Assembly (NCBI RefSeq): GCF_963664415.1
Contig: NZ_OY761445.1
Coordinates: 2,444,501 to 2,508,500, forward strand
Direction of reading: 5' to 3'
Origin: an uncultured Desulfobacter sp.
Lineage (GTDB): Bacteria > Desulfobacterota > Desulfobacteria > Desulfobacterales > Desulfobacteraceae
DNA: 64,000 nucleotides
Every line of letters begins with the position of its first letter. The first letter of the stretch is position 1. Shown in pieces: positions 36,185 through 44,074 of the stretch. A program made the translations under genes and the position numbers. The notes under the pieces are model-generated. The model did not search any database and had not been told where the DNA came from. It saw only the letters and a program-made list of their open reading frames with translations.

Positions 36185-38716
36185 CTATAAGGGCTTTGGC
36201 GCCTGGCGAAGATCAGGCAAAGGGCCGGGCTTACGTTTCCAGGATCTGAACAGGCCGGTACACACCGCCGTCAGAACGACTGCGGCGTAAAACACACCCA
36301 TCATCTGGATACCGGATAAATTTAAGAGATTGCCGCCGGTGTAAATCAGGCAGGCCGTAATAAACCCTAAAGTCGTGGGAAAAAACATGGAAAAGACCAT
36401 CCATTTGTATGAACCGGTCTGCACCTTGATCATGATAGTTGTTGCCAGACAGGGCGGGTACAGCGCAAAAAAGACCATGATGGCCAGGGCATGCAAAGGA
36501 GAAAAGCCGCCTTCTCCGGCCTCCGCGCCCATACGGTCTTCAAGGCTTTTGTTTTCATCCGCCCCCTGCTGGTAAAGCACACCAATGGTGGCCACCGAAG
36601 ATTCCCGGGCGGCAAAAGAGGATAGAATGGCCACATTGATCTTCCAGTTGAATCCGGCCCACTGGGTTACAGGTTCAAGGGAGCGGCCCACCATACCCAA
36701 AAAACTGGTTTCAATCTGCGCTTCCTTGATCTGGCGACGCAAGGATTTACGCGTGGAGACCAGGCCGCGAAGGGCCTTGTTCACTTTTTTGGCGTCCTTA
36801 TCTTTTCCGGGTTTAAGGAACACAAATTGTTCAGGATAATCGGCTTTGAAGTTAGCAGCCAAGGCCTTGGACGCGTCTGCCCCTTTTATGTTCAACCGTG
36901 CGGTTTTAAAATCGTTGTACACATTGATCATAGCCACTAAAGCGGCTTCATCCTTAAATCGTTCCGCATACTGGGTCTGGGCGATTTTGGTCTGAAAAGT
37001 ATCCACGGCTCTGGCCATTTCGCCGTCAAAAAACGCCTGTTTTTCATCGGAAATACCCGGAAACTGAAGCAGGGTAAATACGCACACGGAAACGGCGACT
37101 ACAATGGAGCCAACCTTTTTGATGTACTGCCAGGTCCGTTCAATGGCCCGCTGGCCCACGCCGAACAGTGTCGGGGGGTGATATTTGGGCAATTCCATAA
37201 CAAAGGGTGCGGTTTCCATGGATTTAAGCACTGTGGAGGTCAAAAGCTTAGCCACCAGGAGAGCAACGAAAATCGTCACCGTGGATAAAAAAAGCATGGC
37301 CCAGGATTTGTATGGGGCAAAAAATACATTGATGAGCAGGGTATAAAAGGGAATCTTGGCCAGACAGTTCATATAGGGCACGGTAAGGATGGTTGCCATG
37401 CGGGACCGCTCATCCGGTATGCCCTTGGTGGACATGACCCCGGGTACGGCACACCCCCCTGCAAACACACCGCCCAAAATATAGGGCAGTGTGGATTGAC
37501 CGTGAAGCCCGAACGAATGAAACAATTTGTCCAGAATAAAGGCGATCCTGGCCATATATCCGCTGTCCTCAAGGATGGCGATGAGAGCAAACAAAATCAA
37601 AAAAATGGGGATGTAGTTAAGAAGAGCATTGGCCGAATCTACCATCCACAACCCCATGGAGCGAATATACGGATCTTCCAGGATGCCCGCTGCGGGCAGC
37701 ACACCGGCAATCATGGCACGCAATTTTGCCAGGATGGGCCACCAGTAGGCCGTAAGCTCATACCCCTTAACAATGGAAAGCTGGTAAATGACAAATACCG
37801 TGGCAATGAGAAAAATGGGGGCGGCAAAACGGTTCAGGACGATTTTATCGATGGTTTCGCTGACCCGGTCCCGGCCATCCCTGGTTTCCGTGACGCATGT
37901 ACTGATGATATCCGTTGCCAGGCGGTCCCGGCAGCCCACCATGTAATCGGGGACATTCAAGTAATGGTCTTCTTCAAACTCCCGGCGGATATCTGCGGCC
38001 ATTTTTAATTCTTCACACTGTTCGCCAAGATATTCACCTGCAATACGCTCGGCTTCGCTGTCCCCCTCAAGGAGTTTGACGGCCAGCCACCGGGAGGGGT
38101 AATTTTTGGCCACTTCACGCTCATCCAGCCGGTTGTTAAGCTCCTGAACAGCCGGCTCAAGTTCTTCATAGTTGATACGAAGGGGATGATGGGCTTTACG
38201 GCTCGCTGTATCCATGATTGCATCCCGCAACTCAGTCTTACCCTGACGTTTGCGGCCTATTGTGGGAATGACGCTCACCCCCAGGCGATGTTCCAGGGCG
38301 GACACATCCACATGGGTGCCGTTGCGTTTGGCCACATCCATCATGTTCAAGGCAACCGTTACAGGAAAGCCCATTTCCAGTACCTGGAAGGTGAAATAAA
38401 GACTGCGTTTCAAAGAAGAGGCATCCACCACGTTGACAATGACATCAGGCTTTTCGGAAATCAAAAAATCCCGCGCCACTCGCTCTTCAAGGGAAAAAGA
38501 GGTCAGGCTGTAGGTGCCGGGTAGGTCCACGGTTTCCACACGGACGCCCCGGTGACGATAGAAACCGGTTTTTTTATCGACAGTAACGCCGGGGTAGTTG
38601 GCAATGTGCTGGTTCGCCCCGGTAAGCATATTAAATGTAGTTGATTTGCCGGCATTCTGCTGGCCGGCCAGGCCTACCAAAAGTTTTTCCGGGCCCGAAT
38701 CAGATGGTTCATTCAT
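36185..38716 (-). CDS. feoB: Ferrous iron transporter FeoB
   Basis: The 843-residue protein imports Fe(II) through the inner membrane. Residues 1-170 form the G domain: G1 'GLAGQQNAGKSTTFN', G2 around 'NYPGVTVDKKTG', G3 'DLPGTYSLTSFS' and G4 'LNMMDVAKR'. The later part has Gate motifs with 'GGVFAGGCAVPGVMS' and 'CLAKIPFYTLL', and several membrane helices. An extra soluble insertion lies at about residues 560-680, between the Gate repeats. The feoA gene lies 112 nt upstream in the same direction. Loading the cell with iron for the adjacent ATPases is the evident role. Confidence 0.95.
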   Translation of the reverse strand: MNEPSDSGPEKLLVGLAGQQNAGKSTTFNMLTGANQHIANYPGVTVDKKTGFYRHRGVRVETVDLPGTYSLTSFSLEERVARDFLISEKPDVIVNVVDASSLKRSLYFTFQVLEMGFPVTVALNMMDVAKRNGTHVDVSALEHRLGVSVIPTIGRKRQGKTELRDAIMDTASRKAHHPLRINYEELEPAVQELNNRLDEREVAKNYPSRWLAVKLLEGDSEAERIAGEYLGEQCEELKMAADIRREFEEDHYLNVPDYMVGCRDRLATDIISTCVTETRDGRDRVSETIDKIVLNRFAAPIFLIATVFVIYQLSIVKGYELTAYWWPILAKLRAMIAGVLPAAGILEDPYIRSMGLWMVDSANALLNYIPIFLILFALIAILEDSGYMARIAFILDKLFHSFGLHGQSTLPYILGGVFAGGCAVPGVMSTKGIPDERSRMATILTVPYMNCLAKIPFYTLLINVFFAPYKSWAMLFLSTVTIFVALLVAKLLTSTVLKSMETAPFVMELPKYHPPTLFGVGQRAIERTWQYIKKVGSIVVAVSVCVFTLLQFPGISDEKQAFFDGEMARAVDTFQTKIAQTQYAERFKDEAALVAMINVYNDFKTARLNIKGADASKALAANFKADYPEQFVFLKPGKDKDAKKVNKALRGLVSTRKSLRRQIKEAQIETSFLGMVGRSLEPVTQWAGFNWKINVAILSSFAARESSVATIGVLYQQGADENKSLEDRMGAEAGEGGFSPLHALAIMVFFALYPPCLATTIMIKVQTGSYKWMVFSMFFPTTLGFITACLIYTGGNLLNLSGIQMMGVFYAAVVLTAVCTGLFRSWKRKPGPLPDLRQAPKPL

Positions 38717-38828
38717 TATTTCTCTGTATCCATGTATAATTTTCTTTCAAAAAATCTGCTTAAGGAACACAGATCGTTCAACACTGGGCTGAGGCTATGT
38801 AGTGACAGACCACGTCACCCCATACCGG

Positions 38829-39095
38829 CTAGTCACACTCAACCTCAATGAGGTCTGCTTCAGATTTTCTCAGGGCGACCGTATAATTGGCCACACAGCA
38901 TTCAATGGGATCCCCCAGTGGGGCCTTGCGGATCACCTCAACTTCGGTTTCCGGGACAAATCCCAGGTCCAGCAGGCGCTGACGCACCGCTCCTTTTGCA
39001 TGGTGGCAGCGGATTTTAGCCCGCCGTCCGGGTTTAATGTCCCTGAGCATATTGCAGTTTGCCCTGCAGTGTTGTCTTCTTCTATGTCCTGGCAT
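38829..39095 (-). CDS. feoA: FeoA domain protein
   Basis: An 88-residue SH3-like FeoA protein: 'MLRDIKPGRRAKIRCHHAK', then 'AVRQRLLDLGFVPETEVEVI' and 'CCVANYTVALRKSEADLIEV'. It partners FeoB encoded next. The N-terminus is unusual: 'MPGHRRRQHCRANCN' is rich in His, Arg and Cys, not part of the usual FeoA fold. ATG 39095 follows GGAGA by 5 nt; longer frames upstream are not needed. Confidence 0.85.
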   Translation of the reverse strand: MPGHRRRQHCRANCNMLRDIKPGRRAKIRCHHAKGAVRQRLLDLGFVPETEVEVIRKAPLGDPIECCVANYTVALRKSEADLIEVECD

Positions 39096-39472
39096 GTTTA
39101 TCTCCATTTCACAAGAAAGCATCCTGTTGAATGACCTTCTTATCTTTTTTCGGACCGGCCCGGGCATTCATAAACCTGGCCGGCCCTTGGCTATTATTTA
39201 AAGAAAGACTGTGTAGCCGATACAGATCTTTCAATTTACGTTTGTGGGTTTAGCCTGGACATTCACAGGCCGGCCCATGGGTGTTGCATTTTTAGTGAGC
39301 CCCATAGTCCATTAAATAAATTTAAATTACAACAATTAAATTTAGGCATATCTAAAAAAAAATGGGGCTTCTAAAAACCCATGTTTTCAATTTTTGGATT
39401 TCTCAATAAAAGCATTGTTATACATAACTGTCTTTAGTATTCAAAAATCTGCCGCCTTTATCCTTAGACCTG
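39096..39472. other. Intergenic region between feoA and the first ATPase gene
   Basis: No gene is seen. It contains two near-complementary segments (AGCCCCAT at about 39297-39304 and ATGGGGC at about 39361-39367), with A/T-rich sequence between, which may form a weak long-range hairpin. The promoter of the feoAB transcript should be here. I could not recognise a convincing Fur box. Confidence 0.4.
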
Positions 39473-41728
39473 CTATCCTTTTTTTTCATGGCCGGCCACA
39501 GATTCAGCCATCGACAATTCAGGCAAATCTCCTTGCCGCGCCGGTGGCCGGGCTGCATTGGTCACCGCACCCAAGGTGATCAAATTATGGATCAATGCGC
39601 CGGCAAAAGGCGAAAGAATTCCCGAAAGCATCAGCATCAGGGTCACACTGTTCAGCCCAATGGCCAGGGTATAGCTTTCCCGGATCACGGACAGGGCGTG
39701 TTGACCCAATTCCAGACTCTGGGCCACCTTGCCAAGCCCGCCCTTCTGGAGAACAATATCGGCGCATTCAAGGGTCAAATCATCTCCGGCATCGCCCACG
39801 GCAAAGCTTAAATGAGACCGTGAAAATGCAGGGGTATCGTTGATCCCATCTCCGACCATGGCAATCACGGCGCCGGGCGTTGCTCTTCTCTTCCGGTCAA
39901 TCCAGTGGGCCTTATCTTCGGGTGACATACCCCAGCGCACCTCATCAAAAGAAAATTGCTCAATAAGATCAAGGGTGCCCTCCCGGGTATCGCCGGTCAG
40001 CAGCACAATCCGGGCAACACCAAGATGCTTCAACCGTGCCATGGTATCCGGACCGGCATCGGATCTCATTGTATGGGTCAAGTGGATACAGCCCAGAATA
40101 TGGTTTTCAAGGGCGACAAAAACCATGGAATCGGACCGGGTGCCCTTGCCACCCTCCCCACGCTGTAATTTGGTATCCGGAGGATGCAGACCCTGGGCCG
40201 CCATAAATTTTCTTGATCCAGCCAAAAGGGTTTTAACGCCGGTCCCGGTTTTCACTCTGGCCTTTACCCCCTGCCCCACAACCATTTTCCTATTTTTACA
40301 GGCCGGCAGTTCAAGGCCAAGGACATGGGCTTTTAAAACCACAGCCCGGCTCAGTGGGTGATTCAAAGGCCCAAGGGCAGCCGCAGTCAGCTTTAAAATC
40401 GTCTCTTCCTTGTATCGGCGATCCATATTCTGCACCCATGAGACCTGGGCGGCATTCCGCGTCAGGGTCCCGGTTTTATCCAGCACCAGGGTATTGACCC
40501 GGCCAGCTGTTTCCACATGGGTCCCACCCTTGATTAAAATGCCCTGGGCCGCTGCCTGTCCCATGGCAACGGATACGGCCGTGGACGCAGAGAGACGCAG
40601 GGCACAAGGACAGGTCACCATCATGGTGGCAATGGCCAAAAACAAGGATCCCGTCATAAAAAAAGCGATCCCGGCAAGGGTCAAGGAGATCGGAACCATG
40701 TACTGGGATATTTTCAGGCTGGCCCGGCCCGCATCCCCTAAATCGGTGCGCGCAGACTCAATGAGCCTTATAATACCGGCCATCCGGGTCTGATCCCCTG
40801 TTTTTTCAACGAGGACCCAGGCCGACCCGTCTTCCACCAAAGTCCCGGCCAAAACGGCCTGATCCTTGTTTTTGACAACAGGCATGCCCTCCCCTGTCAT
40901 GGCGGATTCGTTAATCAACACCGTACCCTTGATCACCCGGCCGTCCACGGGCACGGTATTGCCGTGGCCCAGGACAATGGTGTCTCCGGGGACCAATGTA
41001 TCTGCATCCACACGGACCTCCGCACCATCCACAAGCTTCCAGGCATGGGTCTGACGGCCCATGAGCATGTCCTTGACGGCGTTGCGGGTATGTTCTCGAA
41101 TCCGGGATTCCATCCATCCCGACAGGTTGTACAACCAGGCCACGGCCAGGGCGGTCACGATATTGCCGGTGAAAAGAGAGACATAAAGCAGACCGGTGGA
41201 GATAAATCCCATGTCCACCCGACCGGTCTTTTTAAAATTCTCAAGTGCCTGGCGCTGGATCGGTATGGCCAGCCACACCGTTAACAGAGCGGGCAGACTG
41301 ACCAGCCGGGACAAAAGGGTGCCGACTGCCGGAACAGGCGCAAAAACCCGTTTGAGCATGAGCCAACCGATATACAGGCCGGAAAGTAAAAGCGTGGGAC
41401 CGGATACGTGGGAAAAATTGCAGATATCACTGGAGCGGTGCAGGGTTGCAGCCTTGGCAGTTTTGCCCGATGACATTTCAGCCAATATTTTTTCATCAAG
41501 AACAGACTTGAAAGATAAAATAAACCCCAAAATTTCCTGAAGGTCAGGAGGGCCATTGGGATGAACCAGGATAATGGAACCCGATGCCGGACGCACCGTA
41601 ACAAGGTCAAACCTTGCCAGTGACTCAAGCCGTTCCTGGACATACGCACAACAGGCAGGCTTAAGCCTGAGACCCGGAAACTGGATACGGGTCCTGAAGG
41701 GTGCAGCCTGCCTGAGTTTATATTTCAT
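39473..41728 (-). CDS. FezB-like P1B-type ATPase A (CPC type)
   Basis: A 751-residue heavy-metal P-type ATPase. The N-terminal domain (about residues 1-80) lacks a CxxC metal site and instead carries 'FRTRIQFPGLRLKPACC', an Arg/Gly module like those of ferrosome ATPases. The actuator has 'SAMTGEGMPV', the membrane metal site is 'TCPCALRLSAS', the phosphorylation site is 'LDKTGTLTR' and the hinge is 'MVGDGINDTPAF'. HP motif is 'NHPLSRAVVL'. It is the last gene of the operon that begins at 46415, 8 nt after the gene at 41737. It would move iron or another metal into a compartment; the metal is inferred. Confidence 0.85.
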   Translation of the reverse strand: MKYKLRQAAPFRTRIQFPGLRLKPACCAYVQERLESLARFDLVTVRPASGSIILVHPNGPPDLQEILGFILSFKSVLDEKILAEMSSGKTAKAATLHRSSDICNFSHVSGPTLLLSGLYIGWLMLKRVFAPVPAVGTLLSRLVSLPALLTVWLAIPIQRQALENFKKTGRVDMGFISTGLLYVSLFTGNIVTALAVAWLYNLSGWMESRIREHTRNAVKDMLMGRQTHAWKLVDGAEVRVDADTLVPGDTIVLGHGNTVPVDGRVIKGTVLINESAMTGEGMPVVKNKDQAVLAGTLVEDGSAWVLVEKTGDQTRMAGIIRLIESARTDLGDAGRASLKISQYMVPISLTLAGIAFFMTGSLFLAIATMMVTCPCALRLSASTAVSVAMGQAAAQGILIKGGTHVETAGRVNTLVLDKTGTLTRNAAQVSWVQNMDRRYKEETILKLTAAALGPLNHPLSRAVVLKAHVLGLELPACKNRKMVVGQGVKARVKTGTGVKTLLAGSRKFMAAQGLHPPDTKLQRGEGGKGTRSDSMVFVALENHILGCIHLTHTMRSDAGPDTMARLKHLGVARIVLLTGDTREGTLDLIEQFSFDEVRWGMSPEDKAHWIDRKRRATPGAVIAMVGDGINDTPAFSRSHLSFAVGDAGDDLTLECADIVLQKGGLGKVAQSLELGQHALSVIRESYTLAIGLNSVTLMLMLSGILSPFAGALIHNLITLGAVTNAARPPARQGDLPELSMAESVAGHEKKG

Positions 41729-41736
41729 ATCTCAAT

Positions 41737-42084
41737 TTATTTTTTACCCGCAGCTTCGGCTTCCACCTCGGCTTTGGCATCTTCAAATTTTTCCTTGAAT
41801 TCCTCAACCCCTGCGGACGCGGCAGCCATGCCTTTGGAAACGGTTTTCACCACGGCTTTTTGCACGGTTTCACTGGTCACTAAAAGTGCCACACCCGCAC
41901 CGAGGATTGCACCCGTCCAGAATGTGGAGGAACTCGCATCAAGGCCTAAAAAGGTTGAGGGAGCAGGCGGGGCGGCAGCGTTCTGGGGTACGGCTGCATC
42001 GGACGGGGCGGTTGCCTTCTGCTGGTCCTGGGCCGGGGCCTGGTAGTACATCTGCTGGGTATTGGGGTCAACGTAATAAGTCAT
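41737..42084 (-). CDS. Small YY/DP and Ala-rich membrane protein (115 aa)
   Basis: A 115-residue protein in three parts: a Tyr/Gln-rich start 'MTYYVDPNTQQMYYQAP', an Ala/Pro-rich linker, and a membrane segment 'FWTGAILGAGVALLVTSETV' with G-x-x-x-G packing, then a charged Glu/Lys/Ala helix. The pattern F-W-x-G-A-x-x-G-A matches the C-terminal part of the 284-residue gene upstream (42614), so they are related. It resembles YtxH-type membrane-anchored proteins in outline. No enzymatic motif. Likely a structural component. Confidence 0.7.
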   Translation of the reverse strand: MTYYVDPNTQQMYYQAPAQDQQKATAPSDAAVPQNAAAPPAPSTFLGLDASSSTFWTGAILGAGVALLVTSETVQKAVVKTVSKGMAAASAGVEEFKEKFEDAKAEVEAEAAGKK

Positions 42085-42098
42085 AGCAAGTATCCCCT

Positions 42099-42500
42099 TT
42101 AAGATAGAACTTTATTAAGCATATAACTGACACCTGTCGCTGCCGCGAGGGTAACGGCTAAACCGGCCACGCCGCCGTTGGTCAGGGTGGCGGATGCGGC
42201 CGTTGCACAGGCAGCTGCCGTGCCGCCCATGGCCCCTTTGGTCAGGCTGTCTCCGGCGGCCTGGGTCATGGTCATATTACCGTCGGAAACCTTGACGAGA
42301 TTGGCGCCCATGGTGCCGGTGGAAACAACGATGAAACCAAAAAGCCCTGCACTGACGGTTTTTGACACAGTGGGTGAAGGTGTTGCGGATTTTACCGGGT
42401 AATTTTGCACCGGAACAACCTGAACCGTGCTGTACTGGTGCAGCGGCGTGGTCTGACTTGATTGTGTTTGGTTATCTGTGGTTGTGGAAGCGTTTTCCAT
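42099..42500 (-). CDS. Gly/Ala-rich membrane protein (133 aa)
   Basis: A 133-residue protein with a Gln/Thr/Pro-rich N-terminal half (about residues 1-48) and a hydrophobic C-terminal half of three Ala/Gly-rich segments. These are 'VSAGLFGFIVVSTGTMGANL', 'KGAMGGTAAACATAASATLT' and 'VAGLAVTLAAATGVSYML'. The middle motif 'GANLVKVSDGNMTMTQA' is matched by 'GSNMVDVQNGTMSKPRA' in the gene at 50669, so both are one family. The Gly spacing suits tight helix packing. Function unknown; membrane-shaping role is inferred. Confidence 0.7.
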   Translation of the reverse strand: MENASTTTDNQTQSSQTTPLHQYSTVQVVPVQNYPVKSATPSPTVSKTVSAGLFGFIVVSTGTMGANLVKVSDGNMTMTQAAGDSLTKGAMGGTAAACATAASATLTNGGVAGLAVTLAAATGVSYMLNKVLS

Positions 42501-42613
42501 AATTTGAATTCCTTTTTATATAAAAGTACCAATAAGTTACTTAATTGATTTCATGTTTTATTGTGAATCGGGCCGGGGTGTTTATCGGCCAGGTCGGCTC
42601 ATAGGCGTTATAT

Positions 42614-43465
42614 TTATGTTGTTTTGGGGTCAACATCAGGGCCGGAGGACGCCGATGCTGCAGCATCTGCGCCATTTTGCCCAAAAAGGCTGCCAAAAGT
42701 TTTACCCATGGCACCGCGCACGGGTCCGCTGGTCAAAAGGACCGCGGCTGCAGCCCCCACAACAGCGCCTTTCCAGAACTGGTCATCCTGGGATGTTTCG
42801 GTCCACAGGGTTTTCACCACATCCGCCACCGTGGCATCGCCTTCGGCAAACTCTTCAACAGATTTCACGATCTGGGCATAATCAGGCTGACGGGACTCAG
42901 GGGCGGGCGGCGGTTCAGGCGGGGCCTGGGTCGTATAATAAACATATTGACCGTTCTGGGGTGGCGGCTGAACAGGTTGCCCCTGGGGCATGGCATAGTA
43001 CAGTTGGCCGGTGGCCGGGTCCATGATCACATTGGGCTGAAACTGGGCCTGTTGTCCGGCTGCCTGGGCCTGGGCTGACGGTGGAACGGTCTGCCCTTGA
43101 TCCGGCATCGCTGTATAGGCTGACGGATCAACGGATGCAGCCTGGCCGCCGGGCATGGCCTGAGCCGCCGTATCCGGTTGCGCCGAAGCCGTATCCGGCG
43201 TCTGGGCCTGGGCAGATTGGGTAACGGCCTGGCCCTGCTGGTCCGGCATTGCCGTATGGGTTGAGGGGTCAACGGATGCTGTCTGGGCGGCATCAGCGGG
43301 CGACGCCTGGGCCTGTTGCCCCCTTAAAGAATGGTCGGATATACCCTGTGGGGCGGCGTCGGGTGAAACAGAATCTGTGCCCGTCACCTGGGTGGTCATA
43401 TTTTCGCCTACAGCGCCTGACGGTGGATGGGCATCCTCCGACGACTGGTGATCATGGGTTTCCAT
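42614..43465 (-). CDS. Low-complexity Gln/Pro/Ala protein with C-terminal membrane anchor
   Basis: The 283-residue protein is mostly disordered. Repeats include 'VDPSTHTAMPDQQGQ' and 'VDPSAYTAMPDQGQ' and an 'IMDPATGQLYYAMPQGQP' motif, matching the start of the gene at 41737. Then come a conserved acidic helix ('DYAQIVKSVEEFAEGDAT') and a membrane segment 'FWKGAVVGAAAAVLLTSGPV'. ATG 43465 follows AGGAGA; an upstream frame to 43540 is unlikely. The long Gln/Pro tail could scaffold or crowd at the compartment surface, by analogy only. Base use is GC-rich, unlike the AT-rich flanks. Confidence 0.7.
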   Translation of the reverse strand: METHDHQSSEDAHPPSGAVGENMTTQVTGTDSVSPDAAPQGISDHSLRGQQAQASPADAAQTASVDPSTHTAMPDQQGQAVTQSAQAQTPDTASAQPDTAAQAMPGGQAASVDPSAYTAMPDQGQTVPPSAQAQAAGQQAQFQPNVIMDPATGQLYYAMPQGQPVQPPPQNGQYVYYTTQAPPEPPPAPESRQPDYAQIVKSVEEFAEGDATVADVVKTLWTETSQDDQFWKGAVVGAAAAVLLTSGPVRGAMGKTFGSLFGQNGADAAASASSGPDVDPKTT

Positions 43466-43546
43466 ATATTTCTCCTGAAAAGGGATTTTAATCTTATATG
43501 ATCGTAAATATTCATAATCAAAAAAAGTATATATCTTCAAATTTTT

Positions 43547-44074
43547 TTAGCCGGCCTGAGAAACGGGGACAAATTCGCCTTTACCTGAAATATCCACGAT
43601 ATCTCTCACCGTCAGGAACAACAATCTGGGCGCCTTGAGCCCATAGGCCTTAAATGACCATTTATAATCCAGATCAATGGAAAACCCATGGCCGTTCCGC
43701 GTAATACTAAAATCGACGGGCAGCTGACGGCGCTGCCCCATAAATTCCAAAACGGCCAGGGCCTTTATCTGATAACGGGAATCATTCAGGCGGTTAAACA
43801 TCTTTACTTCGGTCAATTCAATACTTGATTCCGGATATTCCCGGATTTGCATGTAATCGGCCATGGCCTTATTCCGGTCGTTAAAGCCTGTGTCAAAACA
43901 ATTGGTCTTCGCACTGGCCCTTGCATATGAAATGGTTTTGGCGTCAAAATTGATGCCCATTTGCGCTTCAACGCCCTGACGGGCCCAACCTTTAAAGGTA
44001 TGTAATGGGGCGTAAGCCGTAAAACCGACATCATAATTGCCGGTTAATTGATAGTCTTCAACTGCAGAATTCAT
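43547..44074 (-). CDS. YceI-like domain protein
   Basis: The 175-residue protein looks like YceI (polyisoprenoid-binding lipocalin-like fold). The clues are 'YQLTGNYDVGFTAYAPLH', 'NFDAKTISYARASAKT', 'DTGFNDRNKAMADYM' and 'LKAPRLLFLTVRDIVDIS'. No signal peptide is seen, so it probably stays in the cytoplasm, unlike typical YceI. Its start overlaps the ATPase stop by 17 nt (ATG 44074), indicating coupled expression. A lipid- or isoprenoid-binding role at the organelle membrane is a guess from the family. Confidence 0.7.
   Translation of the reverse strand: MNSAVEDYQLTGNYDVGFTAYAPLHTFKGWARQGVEAQMGINFDAKTISYARASAKTNCFDTGFNDRNKAMADYMQIREYPESSIELTEVKMFNRLNDSRYQIKALAVLEFMGQRRQLPVDFSITRNGHGFSIDLDYKWSFKAYGLKAPRLLFLTVRDIVDISGKGEFVPVSQAG

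Noticed and set aside
42624..43078. Plus-strand frames opposite the low-complexity gene
   Set aside because: Antisense shadows created by the GC-rich repeats of the gene at 42614.
43027..43293. 88-codon Arg/Pro-rich minus-strand frame
   Set aside because: It is the alternative frame of the Gln/Pro/Ala repeats on the same strand, not a separate gene.
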